Shown piece by piece: positions 1 to 9,230 of a stretch of DNA of 64,000 bases (position 1 is its first letter; each line of letters opens with the position of its first letter). The stretch is from Micromonospora rhizosphaerae (GTDB lineage Bacteria; Actinomycetota; Actinomycetes; Mycobacteriales; Micromonosporaceae): NCBI RefSeq assembly GCF_900091465.1, contig NZ_FMHV01000002.1, positions 3,596,001 to 3,660,000 of the forward strand, given 5' to 3'. A program made the translations under genes and the position numbers. A model generated the notes under the pieces. The model saw only the letters and a program-made list of their open reading frames with translations, was not told the origin of the DNA and searched no databases.

Positions 1-309
1 TCAGCGCGTTGTCCAGGGCGTCGCCGACGGTGCGGTCAGGTCGCGATGCCAGCGCAGCACGGTCTCGGGGCGCACCAGCAGCCGGATCTGGCGTAGCACG
101 GCGCGGGGGAGTCGGTGCAGTAGTGCGGCGAGCAATGCCCGGTCAGCGGGGGTGAACCGGATCTTCTGGCCGTGCAGCTGCCGCTGGAGGACCATGATCT
201 GGTGTCGCAGGGTGAGGATCTCGGCGTCCTTGGCCCGGTCGCTCATCGGCAGCAGACGCAGCATCGCCAGCGCGTTGGTTACGCCGACGTAGGCCCGTCG
301 AAGCAGCAC
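1..309 (-). pseudogene. N-terminal fragment of an integrase-core transposase
   Basis: The 102-residue product matches the start of long actinobacterial integrase-core (rve, IS481/IS3-like) transposases: an opening hydrophobic stretch, the LRHQIMVLQRQ block, then RFTPADRALLAALLHRLPR and VLRWHRDL. In that family this is only the DNA-binding N-terminus; a catalytic DDE domain of about 230 residues should follow. Here the frame leaves the family after WHRDL and stops at the window edge, so the gene is truncated or frameshifted. It is a remnant and cannot be active. The rest may lie left of the window in another frame. Confidence 0.7.
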
Positions 310-499
310 GACCAGTCATCCTCGCCCAGTGGTTTTCAGCGATTCGACCAGCCTGGGCACGTTGATGAGGGCAAGATCTTTGTCGTCGTGGCCAAACCGG
401 CCGTGACCAGGACGGACGTCATTGTCGGCACCTGCAGGGCTAGCAGGCCCAAAAAAGCGGCGCACAGAGCCGACGAGCACGAGATATACGGAGGCACCC

Positions 500-1417
500 A
501 TGAAGGCAATCGTCGCGATGGATCAGGCCGCGGAAGCAGCCGGGATCACACTCGCGGAGCGGCCTGAGCCGACGCCGGCGATCAACGACGTCGTCGTTGA
601 AGTCCACGCGTCGGGCTTCGTCCCCGCGGAGTGGGCGTGGCCCTCGACGTGGGTCGATCGCTCCGGTCACGATCGCGCCCAGGCGATCATCGGCCACGAG
701 TTCGCCGGAGTGGTCTCCTCCCTCGGCTACGGCACGACGGGACTCTCGTTGGGACAGCGGGTGTTCGGGATCACGGACTGGCACCGCGATGGAACGCTGG
801 CTGAGTACGCGGCCGTGGAGGCACGCAACCTTGCGCCGCTGCCGGGGAACGTCGACTTCACGGTGGGTGCGAGTCTGCCGATCTCCGGCCTGACCGCGTG
901 GCAGGGCCTGTTCCAGCACGGTCGTCTTCAGGCGGGGCAGAGCGTCCTCGCACACGGCGCCGCCGGCGCCGTCGGATCAGTGGTGACGCAGCTCGCCCGG
1001 GAGTTCGGCGCCTACGTCATCGGTACCGGTCGGGCGGCGGACCGCCAGGCGGCGCTCGACTTCGGCGCGAACGAGTTCCTCGACCTCGACCACGAGGATC
1101 TCGACGACATCGGCGGGGTCGACCTGGTCTTCGATGTCATCGGCGGTGATATCCAAAGGCGCTCGGCGAGCATCATCCGGCCTGGCGGGACGCTGGTGTC
1201 GGTGGTCGGACCTGTTGAGGCTCGCCCTGTCGACGGCTTGGCGGTCGACTTCGTCGTCGAGTCCGTTCCGAGTCAGCTAATGGAGATCGTCGACCGGGTG
1301 CGAGACGGGCGCCTTCGCACGCACATCGGAACAGTCGCGACTCTCGACGACGCCATTCCCGCGCTCAACCCGACCGAGCGGCGCAAGGGCAAGACCGTCA
1401 TTCGCGTGCGCCCCTGA
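500..1417 (+). CDS. NADP-dependent quinone oxidoreductase-like MDR enzyme
   Basis: A 305-aa medium-chain dehydrogenase/reductase of the zinc-independent quinone oxidoreductase type. It would use NAD(P)H to reduce a quinone or enone in the cytoplasm; the substrate cannot be read. The GroES-like N-terminal half carries GHEFAGVV and the Rossmann half has the nucleotide-binding loop HGAAGAVGS (about residue 155), followed by FDVIGG and a C-terminal GKTVIRV strand typical of the family. An upstream in-frame GTG exists at 422, but the ATG at 500 has GGAGG six bases before it and starts at the conserved MKAIV strand, so it is chosen. It stands alone, downstream of a transposase remnant and convergent with the MFS gene. 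Confidence 0.85.
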   Translation: MKAIVAMDQAAEAAGITLAERPEPTPAINDVVVEVHASGFVPAEWAWPSTWVDRSGHDRAQAIIGHEFAGVVSSLGYGTTGLSLGQRVFGITDWHRDGTLAEYAAVEARNLAPLPGNVDFTVGASLPISGLTAWQGLFQHGRLQAGQSVLAHGAAGAVGSVVTQLAREFGAYVIGTGRAADRQAALDFGANEFLDLDHEDLDDIGGVDLVFDVIGGDIQRRSASIIRPGGTLVSVVGPVEARPVDGLAVDFVVESVPSQLMEIVDRVRDGRLRTHIGTVATLDDAIPALNPTERRKGKTVIRVRP

Positions 1418-1509
1418 GCGCCCTGGAATAGGCCAACAGCGCCGTCATGCTGACGCCCCACTGACGAGATCGGCACCCGACCCGACGCCGACGACGTCAG
1501 TGGGGCCGC

Positions 1510-2901
1510 TCAGTGCGCCGCGTCGTACTGCCACAGCTGCGGCACCGCCCGGATGATTGCTGCCACGCCCAGGATGGTCAGCCCTCCACCCACGGAAATT
1601 GCCCAGCGCGGTCCCCATGCCGCGCCCGTTACGCCATGCAGGAGGTTGCCGATCTGTGGGCCGCCCATCGTGACAACGATCATCGAGCCCTCGATCCTGC
1701 CGCGCAGCGTGTCGTCGGTGCTCGCCTGGCTGATGGCCCGTCGAAACATGCTGAGCACGAAGTTGACGCCGCCGCCGAGCAGGAGCGCCGCGGCGGCGAG
1801 CCACAGCTGGGGTGCCAGCCCCAGCAGAACGACCGTCACACCCCAGGCGGCAGCGGCGGACACCATCAGCGCACCGTGCCGCCGGGCACGGGTGAACACG
1901 CCCGACACCATCCCGACCGCGAACACTCCTGCCGGGTAGCTGGCGTAGAGCACCCCGAGCTCGAACCCACCCCCGGCCGTGCCGCCGAACTCCCGCTCGG
2001 CCAGTTCCGGGTAGAGCGCCCACGGTGCCCCGAATACCATGGCGGCCAGGTCCACCCCGATCAGCGCCACCAGCAGCGGCCGGGAGAAGAGATATCGGAA
2101 ACCGTCCAGCAGCTGGCCGACCGTCGACCGACGCGGCGCGGCGCTCGCGCCGACCAAGGAAGGCGTCCCAGGGCGCGGCACCAGCACCGGTGCAGGCACG
2201 CTCGGTCGCGGAGGGAGCCGGGGCAGCCGGAACACCGACCACATGACGAGCAGCAGTGCCAGCGTGTCCAACAGGTACAACGCGCCGAGTCCCACCGCCG
2301 GGATCAACACACCGGCCAGCAGCGGGCCCACGATCGACCCGGTGTACCGGACCAGCGAGCTCAATCCGTTGGCGGCGGCTAGCAGCTCGGCCGGCACCAC
2401 GCGGGGCACCGCCGCGCCCATCGCCGCCATGACCGCTCCGTAGCTGAGGCCCTGGCAAGCAACCAGTGCCATCAACGCCAGTACCGACCGCAGGTCCAGT
2501 GCCGCCTGCGCCCACAGCCCCACGTACGTCAGAGCCAGGCAACCGTGTGCGACCAGTAACAGCCGACGCCGGTCCATGGCGTCGGCGAGAGCACCACCCC
2601 ACAACGCCGAGACCACCAACGCGACCAGCGACACCGCAGCCGAGACCCCAACAGCCGCAGACGAGCCGGTCAACGTGAACAGCTGCGTGGGAATGGCAAG
2701 CACACCGAACGAACCACCCACCGCGGCGATCAACGACGCGACCCACAACCGCCTAAATGCGGGGATCGCCAGTGGACGCCGGTCCACCAGATACGCACCC
2801 AGCTTGCGTCCCCCGGCGCCCCCTCCGGCACCGCTACCGGCCCTGCTGGTTCCCGCTGACGTCGTCGGCGCTCCCATACCCCTAACCCCCGGCTGGCTCA
2901 T
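1510..2901 (-). CDS. MFS transporter (EntS/drug-exporter-like)
   Basis: A 463-aa protein of the major facilitator superfamily with about twelve hydrophobic helices. The family loop between helices 2 and 3 is seen as GGALADAMDRRRLL, and a Pro-rich central loop (about residues 225-260) separates the two halves. The closest resemblance is to EntS/MFS_3 type exporters; the substrate cannot be inferred. The frame is open up to 2982, but the ATG at 2901 (MSQPGV) begins the Gly/Ser-rich tail before the first helix, and an ATG at 2877 is equally possible. It converges on the MDR gene. No operon partner is visible. Confidence 0.85.
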   Translation of the reverse strand: MSQPGVRGMGAPTTSAGTSRAGSGAGGGAGGRKLGAYLVDRRPLAIPAFRRLWVASLIAAVGGSFGVLAIPTQLFTLTGSSAAVGVSAAVSLVALVVSALWGGALADAMDRRRLLLVAHGCLALTYVGLWAQAALDLRSVLALMALVACQGLSYGAVMAAMGAAVPRVVPAELLAAANGLSSLVRYTGSIVGPLLAGVLIPAVGLGALYLLDTLALLLVMWSVFRLPRLPPRPSVPAPVLVPRPGTPSLVGASAAPRRSTVGQLLDGFRYLFSRPLLVALIGVDLAAMVFGAPWALYPELAEREFGGTAGGGFELGVLYASYPAGVFAVGMVSGVFTRARRHGALMVSAAAAWGVTVVLLGLAPQLWLAAAALLLGGGVNFVLSMFRRAISQASTDDTLRGRIEGSMIVVTMGGPQIGNLLHGVTGAAWGPRWAISVGGGLTILGVAAIIRAVPQLWQYDAAH

Positions 2902-3276
2902 GCCGGCCTGTGCCCGGCACCGACGATGCTGGGCCTTACCCCAGCGAGAAGGTCCAGCACCGGTAAGGGGCCTGCCGAGCACCGTACCCCGACGAAGATC
3001 GTCTAGCCAGACGTGTCACTCACGTCCCGAGACTGATCTGTCACGCATGTCCTGAGACGCGACATCGCCGGCAGCCGGCTGTCCGACTCCGGTTGATGGT
3101 TGACACGGCGGCCTCGGTTGACGCTTGACATGATCGCTCCGGCGTCGCATCTAGCGCGCGACTCGCGGCAGATCCGGTTGGCCGTCAGAGTGGTCGCCAC
3201 GTCTGACATGGGGGACCGGAATGGCGCAACCGGGTTCGGCCGCACGGGAGTCGAAGCACGGAGCCAGGCCTACTAG
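2902..3276. other. Intergenic region with degenerate tandem repeats
   Basis: No convincing gene. The only structure is a pair of 20-bp direct repeats near 3014-3058 and a second set of GGTTGA/TTGACA repeats around 3092-3132. The pattern resembles the multiple short repeats at ends of IS481-type elements, but no transposase is attached. Confidence 0.4.
3014..3058. repeat. Two direct repeats, 25-bp period
   Basis: TGTCACTCACGTCCCGAGAC (3014-3033) and TGTCACGCATGTCCTGAGAC (3039-3058) differ at three positions. They may be a leftover IS481-type end or regulator sites for the flanking genes. Confidence 0.55.
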
Positions 3277-3780
3277 TCAGGTGTTCACCAGCCACTGTTG
3301 CCCGTCGATGAGCTCGCGAACCGCGTCGAGGTGTCCGGCGTGGCAGGCGGTCTCAGTGATCACATGGAGCAGGACATCCCGAAGATTGTGCAGGCGCCAC
3401 TCGCCCTCGGGGAAGGGCCACCAGGCCAGGTCGGCATCGGCAGATGAGGCGGCGATGACGGCATCCGCCAGGGAAGCCTCATGGCGATAGCAGTCAAGGA
3501 CATCGCCGGCGGGTAGTTCCGGAGCTACCTGCCATGGGCTGTCTTGGCTGCCGACCAGGTCGATGACCTCCGGGTCGCCGGCTACAACAGCGCGGAACCA
3601 CAAACGCTCCACCGACAGCGTGAGGTGCTGCAGCATCCCCAGGCAGCTCCACCCAGAGGGCAGCACGGGGCGCCGCAGCGCCTCATCGCTCAGTCCTTCC
3701 ACGGCACCCAGCACGTGGTTTCGCTGCCTCTGGAGGCACTGCATCAACGCGGTGATCTCGGCGTCGACTGCCACCGTCAT
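3277..3780 (-). CDS. DinB family protein
   Basis: A 167-aa protein of the DinB/YfiT-like four-helix-bundle superfamily (DUF664-like). The first helix is followed by LSDEALRRPVLPSGWSCLGMLQHL, a characteristic family segment with the first metal-ligand-type His, and ITETACHAGHLDAVRELIDG near the C-terminus provides the further His ligands. Members act as metal-dependent thiol transferases or are uncharacterised; the substrate here is unknown. Length is normal. The ATG at 3780 has a GGAGG-like site just upstream (AGGGAGG on the minus strand). It is a single gene. Confidence 0.8.
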   Translation of the reverse strand: MTVAVDAEITALMQCLQRQRNHVLGAVEGLSDEALRRPVLPSGWSCLGMLQHLTLSVERLWFRAVVAGDPEVIDLVGSQDSPWQVAPELPAGDVLDCYRHEASLADAVIAASSADADLAWWPFPEGEWRLHNLRDVLLHVITETACHAGHLDAVRELIDGQQWLVNT

Positions 3781-3976
3781 TTCTGAACCTCCCTAACACG
3801 ACACTTCTTCGCAGGGGCCGAATGCAACCTTGCGGATACGTACCCGCCGACTTTCCGTGACGACTGGCGTGCCAGTTATCCGCTTCTGTCGAAGAGTGGA
3901 TGCCCGATCTTGGCATGTTCCTTTTGATCTCAACCGAAGTTCACCCGGCGGCGAGCATCCCGCCTGGCGCCCATCG

Positions 3977-4585
3977 TTACGCCATCGCGAGCAGGGCGAT
4001 GCCCATACCCGCGCTCATCACGCCGTGGCACAGTGCCGACCAGTCCAGCGGACACGCCACCGCGTTCGTCGTCGCCGTGGACAGTCCACCGATGCGCATC
4101 CCGCGGCCAACCCACCAGAATGCGGCGAGTACCAGGTACCCCCCGAGCAGCGCACTGGCCCATCCGGCGCATCCGACCGGCGCATGAGCCATCCCGGCCA
4201 TGTCCATACCACTGTGACCGACGGCGGAGGCGTCCCCCGGTGCCGAGGCACTCATCCACACCATGGTCCCTGTGGCGGTGGCGAAGAACACCGGGAGGGC
4301 GCGACCGCGCGGCGTCCGCACCGCCCGCACCGCGAACCACGCCGTCGACATCATAAAAATGGCAATCCAGGCTGCTGCCGGGACCGCCGCGCCCCACCGC
4401 CAGATCATCGCGATCATCGATAGGCCCATGACCAGGTGCAACATCTCGGAGAGTCGATCCTCCGCCACCGGACAGAGCCGCGCAGCGGGTGGGCGCAGGC
4501 ACCGGAGCAGGTGAAAGGCGGCCGCCCCTCCGAACGCCACCGTCAGCAGCCATCGGAGGGGGGCAATGCCGATCATCGGCCCCAC
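3977..4585 (-). CDS. DUF5134 membrane protein
   Basis: A 202-aa integral membrane protein with five or six hydrophobic segments. It fits the actinobacterial DUF5134 family, including the early HLLRCLRP turn, the SEMLHLVMGLSMIAM helix and the HGVMSAGMGIALLAM C-terminal helix. Histidines and methionines (HLVMG, GHSGMDMAGMAHA, CHGVMSAGMG) are unusually frequent, which would suit metal (copper) contact, but no function is established for the family. It lies 34 bp downstream of the DUF899 gene on the same strand and may be co-transcribed with it. Confidence 0.75.
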   Translation of the reverse strand: MGPMIGIAPLRWLLTVAFGGAAAFHLLRCLRPPAARLCPVAEDRLSEMLHLVMGLSMIAMIWRWGAAVPAAAWIAIFMMSTAWFAVRAVRTPRGRALPVFFATATGTMVWMSASAPGDASAVGHSGMDMAGMAHAPVGCAGWASALLGGYLVLAAFWWVGRGMRIGGLSTATTNAVACPLDWSALCHGVMSAGMGIALLAMA

Positions 4586-4619
4586 GAACGGTGGCGGAGC
4601 CTCCGGCAGACGCCGAACC

Positions 4620-5378
4620 TCAGTGGCAGCACTGGTGCGCGCTGCCGGCGGGCCCGGAGGCGCCGAGGTCGTCGTTACGGCCGGCGGCGAGGCGCGACCA
4701 CTGCGATGTGGGCCGGCCGTCGAGCCGGAACTGGTCGCCGTCGGTCCGGAAGCGTTGCGGCCAGCCTTCCGGCGAGTCCTCCCAGTCCTCCTGGCGACCG
4801 TAGACGGTCATGTCGAGCAGGCCGTACGACGGCGCCATCGCCTCGACGCCCCGCCCGGTGGTCCAGTAGGTCTCGAACACTCGGTCGCCCTGGCGCAGGT
4901 AGCACGCCTTCATCCCGAACGCGCGCCCGGCGACGAGGGAGTCGAGCGACTCCGCGGGCACCGAGTACCAGGGCGCCTCCCAGCCCATGAAGTCGCGGTA
5001 GCGCGAGGTCTCCTCGAACGGCCCCTGGCAGAAGACCGCGAACGTGACGTCGCGCGAGTGCAGGTAGGACAACTCGAGCACCTGGCCGGTGAAGAACGTG
5101 CAGCCCTCGCACTGGTCGGCGGCCGGCCTGCCCGGGTGCCACATGTGGTACGACGCGAACAGCTGGGCCCTTCCCTCGAAGACGTCGAGCAGGGGCACCG
5201 GGCCGTCGGCACCGACCAGACGGGTGGTCGGGTCGACCTCGACCATCGGCAACCGCCGGCGGGCGGCGGCGATGGCGTCGCCCTCCCGGGTGTGCGCCTT
5301 CTCACGGAGCCGCAGCTCGTCGAGCTGCTTCTGCCAGGTCTCGCGGTCGGTGATCGGGGGTGTCGCTGGCGTGGTCAT
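4620..5378 (-). CDS. DUF899 thioredoxin-like protein
   Basis: A 252-aa member of the DUF899 family, predicted thioredoxin-fold proteins. Visible hallmarks are the ASYHMWHPGRPAADQCEGC segment, in which the Cys pair sits at the redox-site position, the SRDVTFAVF strand and the YDxxxSYGLLDMT-like end. The family is often described as dithiol-disulfide isomerase-like, but no reaction is proven. It is divergent from the HxlR regulator gene, a common pairing, so that regulator is the likely controller. Confidence 0.8.
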   Translation of the reverse strand: MTTPATPPITDRETWQKQLDELRLREKAHTREGDAIAAARRRLPMVEVDPTTRLVGADGPVPLLDVFEGRAQLFASYHMWHPGRPAADQCEGCTFFTGQVLELSYLHSRDVTFAVFCQGPFEETSRYRDFMGWEAPWYSVPAESLDSLVAGRAFGMKACYLRQGDRVFETYWTTGRGVEAMAPSYGLLDMTVYGRQEDWEDSPEGWPQRFRTDGDQFRLDGRPTSQWSRLAAGRNDDLGASGPAGSAHQCCH

Positions 5379-5508
5379 GGGCTCCTCCTCGGGTCAGGGG
5401 CTATGAGGCTAATAGTAACTGCTAGGATCGAGCAAGTATGAGATTCTGGAACTCACCAGTGTGACGAACGGGCGGCGCGGGTCCGGACAAGGCGTAGGGA
5501 GGTTTTCG
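5379..5508. promoter_or_regulatory. Shared divergent promoter region (DUF899 / HxlR)
   Basis: The 130 bp between divergent genes contains the only AT-rich patch in the neighbourhood (about 5402-5450, with TAATAGTAACTGCTAGGAT). This is a plausible site for both promoters and for an HxlR-type operator. On the minus strand TTGCTC and TATTAG are spaced 15 bp apart. The assignment is inferred from position and composition. Confidence 0.4.
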
Positions 5509-6216
5509 GTGCCGATTCAGCGGGGTTATCGGCAGGCGTGCGGCGTTGCTCGCGGCCTCGACATCGTGGGGGAGCGGTGGGCGCTGCTCGTGGTGCGCGA
5601 GCTGCTGCTCGGGCCGAAACGGTTCACCGACCTCCAGCAGGCGCTCCCCACCGCCAGCCCGAACGCACTGTCCGACCGGCTGCGCGAGCTGGCCGACGCG
5701 GGCGTCGTACGCCGTCGGCAGCTGCCTCCGCCGGGCAATGTGCGGGTCTACGAGCTGACGGCGTGGGGTCGCGGCCTCGAGCCGATCGTGGTCGCGCTTG
5801 GTACCTGGGCGCTGGCCGCCCCGCCGACCGTGGAACAGGTCTTCGTGAGCGCGGACAGCGCCATGCTGAGCATCCGCACCTTCTTCGTGCCGATGCCGGA
5901 GCGGCCCGAGGCGACGCTCCGGATCGAACTACGCGACCACGGTCCCGCCGGGGTGTTCGGCGTCCGCCTCACGCCGACCGGCGCCGAGGTCACCCACGAG
6001 CCGCCCGAAAAGCCGCACGCCGTCCTGATCACCACGACGGATGCCCTCCTCGCCGCCTTCGGCAGCCACGACCTCGCCAGGCTCGTAGCGGCCGGCGCCG
6101 CCATCATCGGTGATCCCGAGGTCGTCCGCCATCTCGTCGCGGGTACACGCGTCCCGGGCGCCACAGATCAGCACTCAAACGGCACTCCCGGCGGGACACT
6201 GGGACGAACGGTGTAA
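5509..6216 (+). CDS. HxlR-type transcriptional regulator with SCP2-like domain
   Basis: A 235-aa regulator. Residues about 1-95 form an HxlR winged-helix domain with the family signature RALDxVGERW-like segment (GLDIVGERWALLVVRELL), then the recognition helix NALSDRLRELADAGVV and a basic wing. Residues about 120-215 look like the SCP2/sterol-carrier-like ligand domain fused to many actinobacterial HxlR proteins. An open frame begins at GTG 5461, but GTG 5509 has AGGGAGG six bases upstream and starts directly before the conserved helix, so it is preferred. It probably regulates itself and the divergent DUF899 gene; the ligand is unknown. Confidence 0.8.
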   Translation: MPIQRGYRQACGVARGLDIVGERWALLVVRELLLGPKRFTDLQQALPTASPNALSDRLRELADAGVVRRRQLPPPGNVRVYELTAWGRGLEPIVVALGTWALAAPPTVEQVFVSADSAMLSIRTFFVPMPERPEATLRIELRDHGPAGVFGVRLTPTGAEVTHEPPEKPHAVLITTTDALLAAFGSHDLARLVAAGAAIIGDPEVVRHLVAGTRVPGATDQHSNGTPGGTLGRTV

Positions 6217-6240
6217 CTCCTGATCAAGGAGCAGCACCTG

Positions 6241-6477
6241 ATGTCCGCAGAAGCGACGATCGCCGTGGATACTGCCGCGGTGGCGAAGAACGGGCCGGGA
6301 CAACCGGCGGACGGTGTCGAAGCGGAACTGGTCGCCCGCTTGGTGGAGCAGGCCCGGGCGGCCGGGTTGCAGCTGACCGGCGATGGTGGGCTGTTGCAGC
6401 AGCTCACCAAGCGGGTCCTGGAGTCGGCGCTCACCGCACCTACCCGCCAGGCGAAGCTGCCCCGAAGGGGCCACTGA
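6241..6477 (+). pseudogene. 5' fragment of an IS256-family transposase
   Basis: The ATG at 6241 follows a good AAGGAG site. The first roughly 60 residues match the conserved opening of actinobacterial IS256 transposases (AVDTAAVAKNGPGQPADGVE, then LLQQLTKRVLESAL). The family continues for about 350 more residues, but here the match ends after LESAL and the frame closes 14 codons later. This is a 3'-truncated remnant that cannot transpose. Confidence 0.75.
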
Positions 6478-6551
6478 TGTTGGGCGAAGTCCCAAGATCA
6501 GCATAGGCTTCTGGCTTGTCGAAGGTCAGGCACCGAAGATTGGAACACGGC

Positions 6552-6725
6552 GTGCGTTTGACCAGGGTATTTCATCGGCAGGTGGGGTTCGATCGGGCGG
6601 TCGTCGAGGACGTGTGCCTCGATGAGGACGCCGACGGTGAGGTCCTCGTCGTTGCGGCCCGGCCACGCAAGGGTGCCATGCGCCGGTGCGGGCGCTGCTC
6701 GGATGAGGGGCAACAGCGCTCTGTG
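6552..6725 (+). pseudogene. 5' fragment of an ISL3-family transposase
   Basis: From the GTG at 6552 the product reads as the zinc-ribbon N-terminus of ISL3 transposases: RLTRVFHRQVGFDRAVVEDV, VVAARPRKGAMRRCGRC. The second half of the Cys cluster and the whole catalytic domain are missing and the sequence drifts off family at about 6705. It lies just after the IS256 fragment, so two different elements were truncated side by side. Confidence 0.7.
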
Positions 6726-6745
6726 CGCGGTCGGCGTCAGCGTGA

Positions 6746-7141
6746 TCAGTCGGCGGAGGGCGGGACGCGGAACGAAGCGGGATCGACGGGACGGCTCTGC
6801 TTCGGCAGGCCGGCGACGACGAGGAGGTACGACTCGGTCACGAGATTGTCGACAAGCGCGGGCTCGACGTCCGCACCCGCCCGCACCGTGATCCAGTGCT
6901 TCTTGTTCATGTGGTAGCCGGGCGAGATGCTCGCGTGAGCTGCGCGGAGCGTCTCCGCGTCGGATGGATCCGCTTTCAGGATCACGACGGGCTCGCCGGG
7001 CATGGACGTCTGTAGCATGAACACCTTGCCGCCGACTTTCCATACCTCCCAGTCGCCGGTGACCTGGTGTGTGTGCTCGGAGCCGGGAAGCTCGGCGGCG
7101 CGGGCCGCGGCTCGATCCTGCACTGCCTTATCAATCTGCAT
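6746..7141 (-). CDS. MmcQ/YjbR family protein
   Basis: A 131-aa protein of the MmcQ/YjbR (CyaY-like fold) family. Typical blocks are the strand pair WEVWKVGGKVFMLQ, VVILKADPSDAETLRA, the SPGYHMNKKHWITV motif with the family-typical HMNKxHW, and a final LVTESYLLVVAGLPK helix. Members are annotated as putative DNA-binding proteins, but no function is proven. Length is normal. It stands alone beside the nitroreductase remnant. Confidence 0.85.
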   Translation of the reverse strand: MQIDKAVQDRAAARAAELPGSEHTHQVTGDWEVWKVGGKVFMLQTSMPGEPVVILKADPSDAETLRAAHASISPGYHMNKKHWITVRAGADVEPALVDNLVTESYLLVVAGLPKQSRPVDPASFRVPPSAD

Positions 7142-7261
7142 CTTGACCTCCTCGAAGTCCTTAGGGTCGATTGCCTGGCGTCCGTCGAGGAGGTGCGGAC
7201 GCTGGGCAACCGAGTCGAAGTGAACGGGGCCGGCACCGCGGTCCGATGGCCGCCCCGTCCG

Positions 7262-7880
7262 TCACATGTGCGTGAAGATCTTCTCCGCGTCGAGCCGCGA
7301 GACCGGCTGGCGGGAGACCCGAGCCTCGTCGGGGTAGCCGAGCACCAGAAGCAGCGTGGTCGTGTAGTCGGTGTCGGTCAGGTCGAAGGCCGCGTCCACG
7401 GTCGTGCGGTCGAAGCCCTCGAGCGGCGTCGCGTCCACCCCGAGGGATGCCGCGGCCATCATCGTGGCGCCGACGACGAGGTAGGTGTTCTTCTCAAGCC
7501 AGTGGAGCACGTCCCCGCCATAGTTCTCCGTCTGGATCTCCACGAAGTTGGAGGCGCCCGCCTCCCATCCCTTCTGGATCTCCGGGTCGGCGAAGCGCCC
7601 GTCGGCGCGCTCCTTCTCGAAGATCTCCTGCAGGTGCGTGTCGGGGATGTCCTTGCGCGTTGTGAAGACGATGGCGTGCGACGCGTTGCGCACCTTCTCC
7701 GCGTTGTCCGCGAAGCGGCCGACCAGTGCGTCCGCGAGCTTGTCCTTGCCATCCTGCGTCTCCAGCACGTGGAAACGGTTCGGCTGGATGTTGATCGTCG
7801 TCGGCGAGGTGCGCAGGTAACGCAGCAGCTGCTGGAACGTCTCCTCCGGGACCGCTTCCCGGCCGCTGAGACCTACTAGA
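7262..7880 (-). pseudogene. 5'-truncated NfsB-like nitroreductase
   Basis: About 196 codons match oxygen-insensitive NAD(P)H nitroreductase (NfsB type, FMN flavoprotein): SPTTINIQPNRFHV, ASHAIVFTTRKD, ERADGRFADPE, GVDATPLEGFD and the C-terminal SRLDAEKIF. Family members begin about 20 residues earlier with the RRSxKxFD flavin-phosphate site. That segment is absent, and upstream the frame runs into unrelated sequence at about 7880 and then into the endonuclease gene. No credible start codon precedes the conserved part. The gene was probably beheaded by the event that placed the endonuclease copy here. Confidence 0.75.
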
Positions 7881-7981
7881 AGACCGCCGGAAACACCGTT
7901 AGCGAGATAGTCCCCAGCCAGGCCGAGAAGCCCCAGGTCACCGCCTAGTACTCCGGGACTGTGGGTCGTGCGGGCGCGCCG

Positions 7982-8965
7982 GTGTTGTTCAGGCGTGGAA
8001 GCGGGCGATGACGGGGGCGTGGTCGGGGACGGTAGCGGGGCGTCGGGTGTCGGTGGACTCGGTGATCGAGCCGATGTCGTCGACGAGGCTGTCGACGCTG
8101 GCGACTCGTAGGCGCAGGTCGCGGGAGACGAGGATGTGGTCGATGAGTTCGCCTCGTCCTTGATAGATGCGTGAGTAGGCCCTCCCAATCGGCAGGATCG
8201 GGGCGAGGTTGTACAGCCGGACGGGGTCGCCCTTGTCGGGCCGGTTGATGTCTCCGTCGCTGGGGCCGCTGAGCAGGGTGGTGGTGACGGCGTCGGGGCC
8301 GTCGTTGAGGTCCCCGCAGAGAAAGGTGGGTACGCCGGGTTCGCCGTCGGTGGCGGAGGCGGTCATGATCTTGTTGAGTTGCACGCGGACGGCGACGGCT
8401 TCGGCGGCCCGCCGTAGGAGGGCGTATCCGGCGCCCCGGGCGCGTTCGTCCTCGCTCTTGGGGTAGCGGCGGTTGTCGGGGTAGGTCAGCAGCTTTGACT
8501 TGAGGTGGCAGGTGACCAGCCGCAGGCCGCTGCCGACGTCGACGTGGACTTGAAGGGCGCCGCGGCCCATCCGGGTGAGGGTGGTGCCATCGACGTCGGG
8601 TACCGCCGGCAGGCCGGCCTCGGGAAGGTCGACGACCTGGTCCTCGACGGTGACGGGGTGGGGCGACAGGACGCCGACTCGGATACGCCGGCCATCCGAG
8701 TGGTCGGAGAGTTGGACCTGCCAGCCGTCGCCGACCGCCCTGGCGAGGTCTTGGGCGCACTGCGGGTCGCCCACCTCCTGCAAGGCGACCACGTCCGGGT
8801 TGAGACCTCGGATGGTCGTGGCCAGGTAGGCAATCTTGACGCCGTAGGTCTCCTGGTCTGGAGGTCCGTCCTTGTGGCCGGCGGGAAAGAGGTTTTCCAC
8901 GTTCCACGTCATCACGGTCAACGGTGACGTCATGTTGCCTCCCGGCGTCGCTGCCATGCTGGCCT
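7982..8965. repeat. Long direct repeat, copy 1 (endonuclease gene)
   Basis: This segment recurs at 32115-33098 in the same orientation, offset exactly 24133 bp. I counted about four substitutions over the coding part. The match decays to roughly 80% just upstream of the gene (8960-9050) and to a short stretch downstream (about 7966-7981). No terminal inverted repeats or target duplication were seen. Confidence 0.85.
7989..8933 (-). CDS. Endonuclease/exonuclease/phosphatase family protein, copy 1
   Basis: A 314-aa protein of the EEP superfamily (DNase I-like; Mg-dependent phosphodiester cleavage). Landmarks in order are TWNVENLF (metal-binding Asn), VVALQEV (catalytic Glu), VTCHLKSK, FLCGDLNDGPD (catalytic Asp and Asn), ELIDHILVS and the closing PDHAPVIARF (Asp-His pair). 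All catalytic motifs are intact. No signal peptide is evident. The ATG at 8933 has GGGAGG five bases upstream, so longer starts at 8990 are rejected. It encodes the same protein as 32122-33066 with one Ile/Val difference noted. The natural substrate is unknown. Confidence 0.85.
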   Translation of the reverse strand: MTSPLTVMTWNVENLFPAGHKDGPPDQETYGVKIAYLATTIRGLNPDVVALQEVGDPQCAQDLARAVGDGWQVQLSDHSDGRRIRVGVLSPHPVTVEDQVVDLPEAGLPAVPDVDGTTLTRMGRGALQVHVDVGSGLRLVTCHLKSKLLTYPDNRRYPKSEDERARGAGYALLRRAAEAVAVRVQLNKIMTASATDGEPGVPTFLCGDLNDGPDAVTTTLLSGPSDGDINRPDKGDPVRLYNLAPILPIGRAYSRIYQGRGELIDHILVSRDLRLRVASVDSLVDDIGSITESTDTRRPATVPDHAPVIARFHA

Positions 8966-9230
8966 CTGCGACGGACGGTAATGAGAGCACGTCGTGCTGT
9001 CACCTGAACAGTCCCAAGCCCGACGGACGGGGACGCCCGCTGAGTCCAAGAAGGCTTCGCGCCAAAAGCCCCTCGGGCAGCCGGGCGAGCAGCCAGAGCG
9101 GCGAGCGTGGGTGGACTGGGTGTGCGGGTCCCGGGATCGAGTTCGGCTATACCGAGTGGGCCGGGGCGCAGTCAGTAACGGGAACGGACTCGCAATGCGA
9201 CCGTTCCATTCCGTTGGGCCGCTCCATGGG

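Noticed and set aside
3003..3245. 80-codon minus frame
   Set aside because: It lies on tandem repeats and has no conserved feature; treated as repeat region.
4566..5441. 291-codon plus frame
   Set aside because: Antisense of DUF899.
7945..9003. 352-codon Arg/Pro-rich minus frame (and its twin at 32057)
   Set aside because: Shifted frame of the endonuclease gene; duplicated only because the gene is duplicated.
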